Source: Pseudomonas sp. IAC-BECa141 (GTDB lineage: Bacteria; Pseudomonadota; Gammaproteobacteria; Pseudomonadales; Pseudomonadaceae). From it: a stretch of 64,000 nt of DNA. Below, piece by piece: positions 35,358-44,669 of the stretch (position 1 is the stretch's first letter; each line of letters opens with the position of its first letter). Below the pieces are notes generated by a model. The model made no database searches and was not told where the DNA came from. It saw only the letters and a list, made by a program, of their open reading frames with translations. The position numbers and the translations under genes were made by a program. The stretch covers positions 1,550,001-1,614,000 of the forward strand of contig NZ_CP065410.1 in NCBI RefSeq assembly GCF_020544405.1, written 5' to 3'.

Positions 35358-36680
35358 TTAGAACTTCGCTTCCGCGTCCAGCTGCAGGGTGTTGGTGTCT
35401 GCATCACGCTGGGTACGGCTGGAGAAGTCGGCCTTGGTCAGGAAGTAAGTCGCACCGATGGCGAAGTTCTTGTCGATGTCGTAACCGACCTTGAACTTGT
35501 GGCCACGGGAGCCGGTGGTGCCGTTGGCGAAGTCCGAATCGGTGAAGGCACCGACCACAGCGTTGCGCTGCACGTCACGATAGTTGTAGTCGAGGTTCAG
35601 GCCGAAGACTTTCGACTTGGCACCCACCAGCCATGCGGTGTCCTGATCGGTCACTGCATCGTTGTTTTTCACGTACTGACCGTAGAACGACAGCGGCATT
35701 GGCAGGCCACCGATGTCGACCTGGCTGAAGCCTTCGTACAGCCGGAATTCGTTGTTCGCCGAGTTGCCGTTGACGGCCAGGGCGCATGGCGTGGAGGTAC
35801 CGGTGCAACGGCTGTCTTCGTCGTTCTGGTAGGCGTAGACGCTGCCGCCCAGGGTCAGTTTCAGGTTGTCGGTGATGGCGAAGCGGCTACCCAGCTGGCC
35901 GGCGGTCAGGCGCAGATCGTGACGGAATTGCACGCCGTCGCCGTCGACGTTGTCCTTGAGGTTGTAGTTACCCAGGCTGCCGAACAGCTCGACGCTGCTG
36001 CCCAATGGATACTTGTAGGTAACGGCCAGACCTTCCGGGTTGATGTCGCTGTCCCAGATCACGTCGCCCATGCTCACCCACGGTTGCAGCATCTTGCCGC
36101 CGATGATGTGCAGGTTCTTGATCTGGTCCGGGTGGTAGTCGATGTAGCCGAGGTCGAGCCAGATCTGCTTCTTGTCGAAGTAGTTGTCCTGGTCCTGGTT
36201 GGTCGAACGGGCGTCGTCGCCGCCGCCGGTGGCGATACGGATGCCGGTGTCGACTTGCGGGTTGATCTCGGTGTAGGCACCCAGACGGGCACGAATGCGC
36301 TGGCGATCCTTGTCGCGGCCACCGTTGTTCGGTTCGCCGTCGATCTTGATGGTCTCCTGACGAATACGCACGTCGCCCTTGAACTGGGTCTTGGCGGCCC
36401 AGGCCAGTTTCTGGTCGAAACTGCTGAGCTCGTTGGTTTTCTTCGCGGTCGCCGCGATTTGCTCGTTGGTCTCTTGCTGCGCCTGCTGCGCGATTTGCTG
36501 GGCCTTCTGATCCTTGGCCAGTTCTGTTTGCAGTTCAACGTACTGCGCCTGGGAAATCGAACCGTTAGCCTTGAGCATGTCGAGCAGTTTGGCGTCGACT
36601 GCGGCACTGGCCGGTACACTCATGGCCAGCAACAGGCCACCGCACAGGGCCGCCGCAGTTTTCGTGGAAGCAAGACGCAT
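35358..36680 (-). CDS. Putative outer-membrane porin
   Basis: 440 residues. Signal peptide to about residue 26 (VPASA-AVDAK), a periplasmic coiled coil of about 70 residues rich in Gln/Ala (ELAKDQKAQQIAQQAQQETN), then an aromatic-girdled beta-barrel (for example FGLNLDYNYRDVQRNAVVGA) ending in the terminal Phe of outer-membrane proteins (LDAEAKF). This fits the Porin_5 group of putative porins. ATG 36680 has GGAG 7 bases upstream. Solute unknown. Confidence 0.88.
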   Translation of the reverse strand: MRLASTKTAAALCGGLLLAMSVPASAAVDAKLLDMLKANGSISQAQYVELQTELAKDQKAQQIAQQAQQETNEQIAATAKKTNELSSFDQKLAWAAKTQFKGDVRIRQETIKIDGEPNNGGRDKDRQRIRARLGAYTEINPQVDTGIRIATGGGDDARSTNQDQDNYFDKKQIWLDLGYIDYHPDQIKNLHIIGGKMLQPWVSMGDVIWDSDINPEGLAVTYKYPLGSSVELFGSLGNYNLKDNVDGDGVQFRHDLRLTAGQLGSRFAITDNLKLTLGGSVYAYQNDEDSRCTGTSTPCALAVNGNSANNEFRLYEGFSQVDIGGLPMPLSFYGQYVKNNDAVTDQDTAWLVGAKSKVFGLNLDYNYRDVQRNAVVGAFTDSDFANGTTGSRGHKFKVGYDIDKNFAIGATYFLTKADFSSRTQRDADTNTLQLDAEAKF

Positions 36681-36961
36681 AGCAATCTCCGAAGATGAGA
36701 GGGGATGGCTGAACCATCCTGGGCACAACCGACGGTTTGACGGTCGGAAAACAGTGTCCGGGTAGAACCCGGCGCTCTAAAAACAGGCGCCAGTATCGCG
36801 ATGGTTTATGACAGAGCAGTGGCGCGATGATGGCAGGTTGATGACGATGCAAAACTTCCGTGAACTATTGAGCTAGAGCGCTGTCGCGCATTTGGTCGTG
36901 TGCAAGGCCAGGCCGATCAGCGATACTCGCCGGGCGTTCACGCCCGAAAGTGGAGAGGAAA

Positions 36962-38086
36962 ATGCCGCTGCAACGTCTGCACAAACTGTCGGAAATTCCT
37001 GCGTCCGACTGGGATGTTCTGGTACCGCAAAACCAGCCGTTTCTGCGCCATGCCTTTCTGGCTTCGCTGGAGGACAGCGGCAGCGTCGGCCCGCACACGG
37101 GCTGGCAGGCGGAGCATCTGCTGCACGTTGAAGCGGGGCGCGTGATCGCGGCGCTGCCCGGTTATCGCAAGTGGCACTCCTATGGCGAATACGTGTTCGA
37201 TCACGGCTGGGCCGATGCCTGCGCCCGGGCCGGCATCGATTACTACCCCAAGTTCTTGAGCGCCGTGCCGTTCAGCCCGGTCAGCGGTCCACGGTTGTTG
37301 GCGGCAAATGTCGAGGACGGATTCGAACTGCTCAAGAGCCTGCCGGGCTATCTGGAAATCGAAGAGCTCTCCAGCGCCCACATCAATTTCACCGACGCGT
37401 TCACCGATGCCGCCATGGCCGGGCAGCCGGGCTGGCTGCAACGCATCGGCTGTCAATATCACTGGCAGAATCGCGGCTACCGCGACTTTCAGGACTTCCT
37501 CGACGTGCTCGCCTCGCGCAAGCGCAAACAGATGCGCAAGGAGCGCGAGCAAGTGGCGGGGCAGGGCTTCGAGTTCGAATGGCTGGAGGGGCGCGAGCTG
37601 GACGAGGCGCAGTGGGATTTTGTCTACGCCTGCTATGCCAACACCTACGCAGTGCGCCGGCAGGCGCCGTACCTGACCCGGGAATTCTTCAGTCTGCTGG
37701 CCGAGCGCATGCCGGAATCGATTCGCGTGGTGCTGGCCCGGCAAGGCTCACGGCCGGTGGCGATGGCGTTCAGTCTGGTGGGCGGCGACAGTTTTTACGG
37801 ACGCTATTGGGGATGCCTCGCCGAGTTCGACCGGCTGCATTTCGAGACCTGTTTCTACCAGGGCATGGACTATGCGATTGCCCAGGGTTTTCAGCGTTTC
37901 GATGCCGGTGCCCAGGGCGAGCACAAACTGATTCGAGGCTTTGAACCAGTGATCACCCATTCCTGGCATTACCTGCGCCATCCCGGTCTGAAAGCTGCGG
38001 TCAAAGACTTCCTGCACCAGGAGCGCGCCGGTGTTCTGGCCTATGCCGAAGAGGCGAGGAACGCCTTGCCGTATCGGCAAGCCTGA
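36962..38086 (+). CDS. GNAT/peptidogalycan-type acyltransferase family protein (DUF482)
   Basis: 374 residues. DNQPFLRHAFLASLEDSGSV-like N-terminus (here QNQPFLRHAFLASLEDSGSV), the middle KRKQMRKEREQVAGQG, and the C-terminal RYWGCLAEFDRLHFETCFYQ with FDAGAQGEHKLIRGFEP are the DUF482 hallmarks. Distant relation to FemAB-like GNAT enzymes; substrate unknown. ATG 36962 has GGAG 6 bases upstream; a GTG 12 bases earlier overlaps that site. Convergent with aqpZ with 15 bases between stops. Confidence 0.87.
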   Translation: MPLQRLHKLSEIPASDWDVLVPQNQPFLRHAFLASLEDSGSVGPHTGWQAEHLLHVEAGRVIAALPGYRKWHSYGEYVFDHGWADACARAGIDYYPKFLSAVPFSPVSGPRLLAANVEDGFELLKSLPGYLEIEELSSAHINFTDAFTDAAMAGQPGWLQRIGCQYHWQNRGYRDFQDFLDVLASRKRKQMRKEREQVAGQGFEFEWLEGRELDEAQWDFVYACYANTYAVRRQAPYLTREFFSLLAERMPESIRVVLARQGSRPVAMAFSLVGGDSFYGRYWGCLAEFDRLHFETCFYQGMDYAIAQGFQRFDAGAQGEHKLIRGFEPVITHSWHYLRHPGLKAAVKDFLHQERAGVLAYAEEARNALPYRQA

Positions 38087-38101
38087 TCCTCGCCGGCACC
38101 C

Positions 38102-38797
38102 TCAGCTGTCTTCCTTGCCGAGCCAGCGATAGAGCACGCCGCCGACCACCGCACCGAGCAGCGGCGCGACCCAGAACATCCACAGCTGCGCGATAGCCCA
38201 GCCGCCAACCATCAGCGCCGGTCCCGTGCTGCGGGCCGGGTTGACCGACGTGTTGGTGACCGGAATCGAGATCAGGTGGATCAGCGTCAGGGCCAGGCCG
38301 ATGGCGATCGGTGCCAGTCCTGCCGGGGCGCGCTTGTCGGTGGCGCCGAGGATGATCACCACGAACATGGCGGTCATTACCAGTTCGGTGACGAAGCCTG
38401 CGGCCATCGAATACTTGCCCGGCGAGTGCTCGCCATAACCGTTGGAGGCCAGGCCGTTGGCGACTTCGAAGCCTTCCTTGCCACTGCCGATGTAGACAAT
38501 CAGCGCCGCCGCGAGAGTCGCCCCGATCACCTGGGCGATGATGTAGGCGGGCAACTCCTTGGGCGGGAATCGACCGCCAACGGACAGTCCGACCGACACC
38601 GCCGGGTTGAGGTGGCAGCCGCTGATGTGGCCGATGGCAAATGCCATGGTCAAGACCGTCAGCCCAAACGCCAGGGCGACCCCCAGCACGCCGATTCCCA
38701 ATGGTGAAGACGCGGCGATTACCGCACTGCCGCAACCGCCCAAAACCAACCAGAACGTACCCAACAACTCAGTAACTGAACGTTTGAACAGAGACAT
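38102..38797 (-). CDS. aqpZ: Aquaporin Z
   Basis: 231 residues, six membrane helices, two NPA boxes (N64-P-A in GCHLNPAVS and N186-P-A in SVNPARS). Selectivity-filter residues F44, H174, T183 and R189 correspond to the narrow water-selective filter of E. coli AqpZ rather than a glycerol channel. Inner-membrane water channel. A terminator-like hairpin and a REP lie beyond its start, not its end. Confidence 0.93.
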   Translation of the reverse strand: MSLFKRSVTELLGTFWLVLGGCGSAVIAASSPLGIGVLGVALAFGLTVLTMAFAIGHISGCHLNPAVSVGLSVGGRFPPKELPAYIIAQVIGATLAAALIVYIGSGKEGFEVANGLASNGYGEHSPGKYSMAAGFVTELVMTAMFVVIILGATDKRAPAGLAPIAIGLALTLIHLISIPVTNTSVNPARSTGPALMVGGWAIAQLWMFWVAPLLGAVVGGVLYRWLGKEDS

Positions 38798-38925
38798 GAG
38801 AGAGTCCTTGATAGACGTGCTATCGAGACTGGATCGAGTGGTGCTTCCCTGCAGATTTACGACAGGTTCCGTTCCGGAGCCTTGGCTCAGTACAGCAGGG
38901 TTTGGGCGGATTTCCAGCAGGCGAT

Positions 38926-38969
38926 AAAAAACCGCCAGGGCCCGTGGTTAAAGGGCTCTGGCGGTTTTA
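38926..38969 (-). terminator. Intrinsic terminator of the ABC exporter gene
   Basis: AAAACCGCCAGGGCCC and GGGCTCTGGCGGTTTT form a long stem (one mismatch) around GTGGTTAAA. On the minus strand it is followed by a T-run (TTTTTATCG). It lies downstream of the ABC gene ending at 39036, beyond the REP. Confidence 0.82.
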
Positions 38970-38978
38970 TCTCACGTT

Positions 38979-39024
38979 GATCGTTCCCACGTCGAGGCGT
39001 CGAACCGTCCGCGTGGGAACGATC
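38979..39024. repeat. REP-type repeat (short CGAGGCGTCGAA variant)
   Basis: GATCGTTCCCACG and CGTGGGAACGATC around TCGAGGCGTCGAACCGTCCG. Nearly identical to the element at 11377-11422. Confidence 0.88.
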
Positions 39025-39035
39025 AGAAGCGCGGT

Positions 39036-40868
39036 TCAGTCGATGCCGACAAACCCTCCCGTCTGGTGCGCCCACAACCGCGCATACAGGCCGCGATGGG
39101 CCAGCAGTTCGGCGTGGGTGCCGCTTTCGGCGATCTTGCCGTTTTCCAGCACCACCAGTCGGTCCATGCGGGCAATGGTCGAGAGGCGGTGGGCGATGGC
39201 GATCACGGTCTTGCCCTGCATCAGGGTTTCCAGGCTCTCCTGGATCGCGGCTTCGACTTCCGAGTCCAGCGCCGAGGTCGCTTCGTCCATGATCAGGATC
39301 GGCGCGTCCTTGAGCAGCACCCGCGCAATCGCGATCCGCTGACGCTGACCACCGGACAGTTTCACCCCGCGTTCGCCTACATGCGCGTCGAATCCGGTGC
39401 GTCCTTCGGCGTCCGTCAGCAGCGGGATGAACTCATCGGCGCGGGCCTTGCGCACTGCTTCCCAGAGCTCGGCGTCGGTGGCGTCGGGCTTGCCGTACAG
39501 CAAGTTGTCGCGGATCGAGCGGTGCAGCAGCGAGGTGTCCTGAGTGATCATGCCGATCCGTGCGCGCAGGCTTTCCTGGCCAACTTCGGCGATGTTCTGG
39601 CCGTCGATCAGGATCCGCCCGCCTTCGACGTCATAGAGGCGCAGCAGCAGGTTGACCAAAGTCGATTTGCCGGCGCCGGACGGGCCGATCAAACCGATTT
39701 TCTCGCCCGGTTTGATGGTCAGGTTAAGGTCGCCGATGATGCCTTTCTTCTTGCCGTAGTGAAAATCCACGTGCTCGAAACGCACTTCGCCACGGGCCAC
39801 GGCCAGCGGTTTGGCCTGCTCCCGGTCGGTGACGCTGACCGGTTGCGAGATGGTCTGCAGACCATCCTGAACCATGCCGATGTTTTCGAAGATCCCGGTG
39901 ACCACCCACATGATCCAGCCGGACATGTTGACGATGCGGATCACCAGGCCAGTGGCCAGGGCGATCGCGCCGACGCTGATCAGCGATTGCGTCCACAGCC
40001 ACAGGGCCAGCGCCGTGGTGCCGACGATCAGCAGGCCGTTCATGGTGGTGATCGCCACGTCCATGCTGGTGACCACGCGGCCGGCCATTTGGGCTTTTTC
40101 AGTCTGTTCCTGGATCGCCTCGCGGGCGTAATGCTGTTCGAAATTGGTGTGGGCGAACAGCTTCAAGGTGGCGATATTGGTGTAGCCGTCGACGATCCGG
40201 CCCATCAGTTTCGAGCGCGCATCGGAGGCTTCCACCGAGCGGTCCTTGACCCGTGGCACGAAGTAATAGAGCGCGCCGATGTAGGCGGCGATCCACGTCA
40301 GCAGCGGAATCATCAGGCGCCAGTCCGCCTCGGCGAACAGCACCAGCGAACTGATCGCGTAGATCAGCACATGCCATAACGCATCCACCGCCTGCACGGC
40401 TGAATCGCGCAGCGAGTTGCCGGTCTGCATGATGCGCTGGGCAATGCGTCCGGCGAAGTCGTTCTGGAAGAAATTCAGGCTCTGCTTGAGCACGTAGCTG
40501 TGGTTCTGCCAGCGAATCATGCTGGTCATGCTCGGGCTCAGGGTCTGGTGCACCAGCATGTCGTGCAGGGCCAGGAACAAAGGGCGAAGGAGCAATGCCA
40601 CCACCGCCATCCACGCCAGTTCGGCGCCATGCACTTTGAAGAAATCGACGTTGGGCGTGCCCTGGGCGAGGTCGATGATGCGGCTCAGGTAACTGAACAG
40701 CGCCACTTCGATCAATGCACCGAACAGGCCGACGATCAGCAGGGCGGCGAAACTCGGCCAGACCTGCTTCAGGTAATAGGTATAGAAGGGCAGAACGCGG
40801 TCCGGCGGGGATGCAGTCGGGGCATCGCGGAATATGTCGATCAGTTGTTCGAAACGGCGATAGAGCAT
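39036..40868 (-). CDS. ABC exporter, fused membrane and ATPase domains
   Basis: 610 residues. Six-helix type I exporter domain (about 35-335), then an ATPase: Walker A GPSGAGKST, Q-loop MITQDTSLLHRSI, signature LSGGQRQRIAIARVL, Walker B ILIMDEATSALD, H-loop AHRLS. Likely a homodimeric exporter of lipid, peptide or drug. An 88-base gap separates it from ppiA upstream on the same strand. Confidence 0.92.
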   Translation of the reverse strand: MLYRRFEQLIDIFRDAPTASPPDRVLPFYTYYLKQVWPSFAALLIVGLFGALIEVALFSYLSRIIDLAQGTPNVDFFKVHGAELAWMAVVALLLRPLFLALHDMLVHQTLSPSMTSMIRWQNHSYVLKQSLNFFQNDFAGRIAQRIMQTGNSLRDSAVQAVDALWHVLIYAISSLVLFAEADWRLMIPLLTWIAAYIGALYYFVPRVKDRSVEASDARSKLMGRIVDGYTNIATLKLFAHTNFEQHYAREAIQEQTEKAQMAGRVVTSMDVAITTMNGLLIVGTTALALWLWTQSLISVGAIALATGLVIRIVNMSGWIMWVVTGIFENIGMVQDGLQTISQPVSVTDREQAKPLAVARGEVRFEHVDFHYGKKKGIIGDLNLTIKPGEKIGLIGPSGAGKSTLVNLLLRLYDVEGGRILIDGQNIAEVGQESLRARIGMITQDTSLLHRSIRDNLLYGKPDATDAELWEAVRKARADEFIPLLTDAEGRTGFDAHVGERGVKLSGGQRQRIAIARVLLKDAPILIMDEATSALDSEVEAAIQESLETLMQGKTVIAIAHRLSTIARMDRLVVLENGKIAESGTHAELLAHRGLYARLWAHQTGGFVGID

Positions 40869-40909
40869 CAGATAACCGCCCGGAGCACGGGCTCTCCTTT
40901 TATCAGTGT

Positions 40910-40939
40910 GAGCGGCGTGACATCAGGTCAGCGCCGCTC
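40910..40939. repeat. Inverted repeat between ppiA and the ABC exporter
   Basis: GAGCGGCG and CGCCGCTC are perfect arms, with inner TGAC/GTCA arms and one bulged G. It follows the cyclophilin stop by 18 bases on the minus strand; no T-run, so a weak terminator at best. Confidence 0.5.
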
Positions 40940-40956
40940 GATATGCCCTGTAAAGC

Positions 40957-41520
40957 TTAGTCGATGCGCTTGGCCGACTTGATGATCACAGGGTCGACCG
41001 GCACGTTTTGCATGCCCTGTTTGGTGGTGGTCTGGGAGTTGACGATGATGTCGACCACGTCCATGCCCTTGACCACTTTGGCGAACACCGCGTAACCGGC
41101 GTCACGGCCCGGATCGAGGAAGGCGTTGTCGGCGACGTTGATGAAGAACTGGCTGGTGGCCGAATTCGGATCTGAAGTACGGGCCATCGACAGGGTGCCG
41201 CGAACGTTGTGCAGGCCGTTGCTGGCCTCGTTCTTGATCGGGGCCTTGGTTTCTTTCTGCTGCATCTGCTGGGTGAAGCCGCCGCCCTGGGCCATGAAGC
41301 CCGGGATCACGCGATGGAAAATGGTGTTGGTGTAGAAACCGCTGTCGACGTAATCGAGAAAGTTCTTGGTGCTGATCGGCGCCTTGACCGGGTCCAGCTC
41401 GATTTCGATGGTGCCGTTGGTGGTCACCAGTTCGACGTGTGGCGCCTTGGCCGGCGTGGCAGCCATCAGGTTGGCAGCAAACAGCACGGTGCCGGCGGCG
41501 AGGGCGAGTTTTTTCAGCAT
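40957..41520 (-). CDS. ppiA: Periplasmic cyclophilin-type peptidyl-prolyl isomerase
   Basis: 187 residues. Signal peptide ([20 protein letters not shown]) then a complete cyclophilin domain: [15 protein letters not shown] holds the catalytic Arg/Phe, and [20 protein letters not shown] the active-site loop. It assists folding of envelope proteins. It ends 3 bases before, and downstream of, the alpha/beta hydrolase gene, so the two may be cotranscribed. Confidence 0.93.
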   Translation of the reverse strand: MLKKLALAAGTVLFAANLMAATPAKAPHVELVTTNGTIEIELDPVKAPISTKNFLDYVDSGFYTNTIFHRVIPGFMAQGGGFTQQMQQKETKAPIKNEASNGLHNVRGTLSMARTSDPNSATSQFFINVADNAFLDPGRDAGYAVFAKVVKGMDVVDIIVNSQTTTKQGMQNVPVDPVIIKSAKRID

Positions 41521-41523
41521 GGG

Positions 41524-42327
41524 TCAGTGATCCTGAGGGTGGTTATCGGCTGTGGCGAGGAACTCCAGCAGCGTTTGATTGAAGCGTTCGGGCTGATCGA
41601 GCGGAGTGGCGTGGCGCGAATCGGCGATCACCACCAGCCGCGCATCGGGCAGCAGTCTGACATAGGTTTCTTTCAGCGAAACGGGGGTGTAGTCCCGGTC
41701 GGCGCTGACGACGAGGGTTGGACAGGTGACCCGGGAAAGTCGTTCCTGGACCCCCCAGCCGACAATCGCATCGAAGCTGGCGAGATAAGCACGTTTGTCG
41801 TTCTTTGCCCAGCGTTCTGCCATCTTCTGGCGCAAATCGGCCTGCTCCGGTTTGGGGAACAGCTTGGCGCCAAGGGCCTTGCCGATGGTGGCGAGGCTGA
41901 GCACACGCATCAGGCTCCAGCGTTTGAACCATTGCCAGTAATCGTCGCGGCTGCGCACTTTGACCTCAGGCGCACTGTTGACGATGGTCAGGCTCTTGAG
42001 CATCTGCGGCTGATCGACAGCGAACTGGAAGCCGATCATGCCGCCCATGGACAGCCCGGCGTAATGCACCGGGCCGAGCTTCAAATGCTCGATCAGGGCG
42101 ACGATGTCGGCGCTGAAACCGGCGATGCTGTAGCGCTCGCGGGGTTTGTCGGAGCGACCGTGACCGCGCACGTCCGGGACGATCACCCGGTAGTGCGCGG
42201 CCAGCGCGGGAATCTGCATTTCCCAGTCCAGGGTGCTGGAGCCCAGACCGTGAACCAGCAGCAACGGATCGCCGTGGCCATATTCCTCGTAGTGCAGGTT
42301 GCAACCTTCATGCTCGAAATACGCCAT
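41524..42327 (-). CDS. Alpha/beta hydrolase
   Basis: 267 residues. Oxyanion region LLLVHGLGSSTLDWE, nucleophile GLSMGGMIGFQFA, Asp in PTLVVSADRDYTP, His in DSRHATPLDQPE: a complete catalytic triad. Resembles the PcaD-type lactonase/esterase group, but no protocatechuate genes are nearby. ATG 42327 matches the usual N-terminus MAYFEHEGCNLHYEEYG. 14 bases downstream of a LysR gene on the same strand. Confidence 0.87.
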   Translation of the reverse strand: MAYFEHEGCNLHYEEYGHGDPLLLVHGLGSSTLDWEMQIPALAAHYRVIVPDVRGHGRSDKPRERYSIAGFSADIVALIEHLKLGPVHYAGLSMGGMIGFQFAVDQPQMLKSLTIVNSAPEVKVRSRDDYWQWFKRWSLMRVLSLATIGKALGAKLFPKPEQADLRQKMAERWAKNDKRAYLASFDAIVGWGVQERLSRVTCPTLVVSADRDYTPVSLKETYVRLLPDARLVVIADSRHATPLDQPERFNQTLLEFLATADNHPQDH

Positions 42328-42341
42328 CGGTGAACTCCGTG

Positions 42342-43265
42342 TCAGGCTTGTTCGGGGGCGGCGAACGGTGCGTCCAGCGGCATGGTGTCGAAGGTACGCA
42401 GCAGTTCGATAAGGATTTGCGTCGCCGGACCCAAGGGTTTGTCCTTGTTCGAATACAGATAGAAACTGGAGTTGCGATTGCCGCCTCTGTCCAACGGTAG
42501 CAGCTTGAGTGAGCCGTCTTTCAGTTCCCGCTCGATCATGTGTCGTGGCAGCCATGCGAAACCCAGGCCACTGCTGACGAATGTCGCTGCGGTGGCGAGG
42601 CTGCCGACGGTCCAGCGTTGCTCGGCGCCCAGCCAGCCGACGTCCCGGGGTTGCTGGCGGCCGGAGTCGCGAATGACCACTTGCATCTGGGTTTCCAGGT
42701 CCTGGAAATTCAGCTCGCGGTTGAGCCGATGCAGCGCATGATCAGGATGGGCGACGGCGACAAACTCGACATCGCTCAACTCTGCGCCGAGGTAACCGGG
42801 AATGCTCAGTCCGGTGATGGCCAGATCGGCGACACCTTCGAGCAGCACTTCCTCGACACCCGACAACACTTCTTCACGCAGACGCACGCGACAGCCGCGA
42901 CTCTGCGGCATGAAAGCGGTCAACGCGCGCACGATGCGGGCGCTCGGATAGGCGGCATCGACCACCAGCCGCACTTCGGCCTCCCAACCCTGTTCCATGT
43001 GGTGGGCGAGGTCTTCCAGCTGGCTGGCCTGTTTCACCAGTTGTCGCGAGCGGCGCAGCAACACGCCGCCGGCTTCGGTCAGCACAGCCTTGCGGCCATC
43101 AATGCGCAACAGCGGCACGCCGAGCTGATCCTGCATGCGGGCGACGGTGTAACTGACCGACGATTGCGAGCGGTGCAGAGCCTCGGCGGCCTGGGCGAAT
43201 CCGCCGTGGTCGACCACGGCCTGCAACGTTCGCCATTGATCAAGGGTCACGCGGGGCGCTTTCAT
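42342..43265 (-). CDS. LysR-family transcriptional regulator
   Basis: 307 residues. N-terminal winged helix with LHRSQSSVSYTVARMQDQLG (recognition helix), then a periplasmic-binding-like effector domain. GAGGAG stands 7 bases before ATG 43265. It is immediately upstream of the hydrolase and ppiA and divergent from the small secreted protein gene at 43315; either set may be its target. Confidence 0.92.
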   Translation of the reverse strand: MKAPRVTLDQWRTLQAVVDHGGFAQAAEALHRSQSSVSYTVARMQDQLGVPLLRIDGRKAVLTEAGGVLLRRSRQLVKQASQLEDLAHHMEQGWEAEVRLVVDAAYPSARIVRALTAFMPQSRGCRVRLREEVLSGVEEVLLEGVADLAITGLSIPGYLGAELSDVEFVAVAHPDHALHRLNRELNFQDLETQMQVVIRDSGRQQPRDVGWLGAEQRWTVGSLATAATFVSSGLGFAWLPRHMIERELKDGSLKLLPLDRGGNRNSSFYLYSNKDKPLGPATQILIELLRTFDTMPLDAPFAAPEQA

Positions 43266-43314
43266 CAATAGCTCCTCTTGTCCTAAGCTGGCGGTCCCTC
43301 ATGGAGACTGCCGA

Positions 43315-43629
43315 ATGAAAAAATTCTGTTGTGTGTTGCTGGCGCTGCTTCCGCTGACTGCGTTCGCGTACCCGATCGATGTGGAAAAGGATCTCAACGG
43401 CCTGAAGATCGACTACAACGCGTTCGACACCGATAGCGACATCGGCTCCATCCAGGTCAACAACTACGGCGACGTCGACGCGACCTGCAAGGTGGTGTTC
43501 ACCAACGGTCCGGAAGCGCCGCGCACCCGCAACATCGACGTGGCCGCGGGCAAGCACAAGAACGCCACGGCCAAGTTCACCCGGACCATCATCAAGCTGC
43601 GCATCAAGTTGAGCTGCACCCCGAAATAG
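43315..43629 (+). CDS. Small secreted protein, conserved, unknown
   Basis: 104 residues. Signal peptide to about residue 18 (LPLTAFA-YPIDV). The mature domain YPIDVEKDLNGLKIDYNAFD and two cysteines (in ATCKVVF and LSCTPK) suggest a small beta-rich periplasmic domain with one disulfide. Very basic C-terminal half. Sometimes mislabelled as phosphoglycerate kinase in databases, as I recall; nothing here supports that. Confidence 0.78.
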   Translation: MKKFCCVLLALLPLTAFAYPIDVEKDLNGLKIDYNAFDTDSDIGSIQVNNYGDVDATCKVVFTNGPEAPRTRNIDVAAGKHKNATAKFTRTIIKLRIKLSCTPK

Positions 43630-43638
43630 CGTCACGGT

Positions 43639-43664
43639 CCCTGTGGGGGCGAGCTCCCACAGGG
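43639..43664. repeat. Short REP hairpin
   Basis: CCCTGTGGG and CCCACAGGG around GGCGAGCT. Downstream of the small secreted protein gene. Confidence 0.82.
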
Positions 43665-43789
43665 TATGGCTCGCATCTAAACGAATTTTTCGATGCTTTG
43701 CAGCAATTATTTGCGCTTTTTCATCGATATGACTCTGTTTAACCTTCACTCCATCGACTTACAACATTCTCGGATGGAGGCTACACAAC

Positions 43790-44389
43790 ATGTCCCGCGT
43801 TCTGATCATCGAAAGCAGTGCCCGCCAGCAAGATTCGGTTTCCCGTCAACTGACCCAGACCTTCATCAGTCAGTGGAAAGCGGCGCATCCGGCCGATCAG
43901 ATCACCGTTCGTGACCTCGCCGTGAACCCGGTGCCGCACCTGGACATCAACCTGCTGGGCGGCTGGATGAAATCCGCCGAGCAACGCAACGACAGCGAGC
44001 AATCTTCGCTGGACCGTTCCAACGAATTGACCGATGAATTGCTCGCCGCCGACGTGCTGGTGATGGCCGCGCCGATGTACAACTTCGCGATTCCAAGCAC
44101 CCTGAAAGCCTGGCTCGACCACGTGCTGCGTGCCGGTGTGACCTTCAAGTACACCGAAACCGGCCCGCAAGGCCTGCTCAGCGGCAAGCGTGCCTACGTG
44201 CTGACCGCCCGCGGCGGGATCTACGCCGGCGGCCCGGCGGATCATCAGGAACCGTACCTGCGTCAGGTGATGGGTTTCATCGGCATCCACGACGTGACCT
44301 TCATCCACGCCGAAGGCATGAACCTGGGCGGCGACTTCCAGGAGAAAGGCCTCAACCAGGCCAATGCCAAACTGTCTCAGGTCGCTTGA
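43790..44389 (+). CDS. azoR: FMN-dependent NADH:quinone/azo reductase
   Basis: 199 residues, flavodoxin fold. SSARQQDSVSRQLTQTF binds FMN phosphate; APMYNFAIPSTLKAWLDHVL and TARGGIYAGGPADHQEPYL are AzoR signatures. It reduces quinones and azo dyes with NADH in the cytosol as a homodimer. GGAGG stands about 10 bases before ATG. Pseudomonads carry several paralogues; which one this is cannot be said. Confidence 0.91.
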   Translation: MSRVLIIESSARQQDSVSRQLTQTFISQWKAAHPADQITVRDLAVNPVPHLDINLLGGWMKSAEQRNDSEQSSLDRSNELTDELLAADVLVMAAPMYNFAIPSTLKAWLDHVLRAGVTFKYTETGPQGLLSGKRAYVLTARGGIYAGGPADHQEPYLRQVMGFIGIHDVTFIHAEGMNLGGDFQEKGLNQANAKLSQVA

Positions 44390-44498
44390 TAAGTTAATCG
44401 CCAGATAATCGCCGATTGTTTTAGTGACCTGGCGCAACCCCTTCAAGGCTCTACGCGCATCGAACCTCCCTTTGCACTTGTTGCTCCTGAGTGCTCTA

Positions 44499-44537
44499 GC
44501 CCGATTGAACGCTTTAGCGAGATCGGGCTTTTTTTTG
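44499..44537 (+). terminator. Intrinsic terminator after azoR
   Basis: AGCCCGAT and ATCGGGCT are perfect arms around about 15 bases, followed by seven further T residues. Confidence 0.9.
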
Positions 44538-44565
44538 CCCGGGATTTTTTGCAACGCAGCACATC

Positions 44566-44597
44566 CCCTGTGGGAGCAAGCCCGCGCCCACAGGGGC
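44566..44597. repeat. Short REP hairpin
   Basis: CCCCTGTGGG and CCCACAGGGG around AGCAAGCCCGCG, between the azoR terminator and the DMT gene. Confidence 0.82.
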
Positions 44598-44669
44598 CAC
44601 CGTTGTCTGAGGGTTCGCGATCAGAAGCAAAAACCGCTATCGTCGCCGCCATTCGAAATCGAGGCGAGC

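Noticed and set aside
36790..36820. Half of a Pho box (minus strand CTGTCATAAA) upstream of the porin gene
   Set aside because: Only one 7-mer matches and the second repeat is absent, so PhoB control is not supported.
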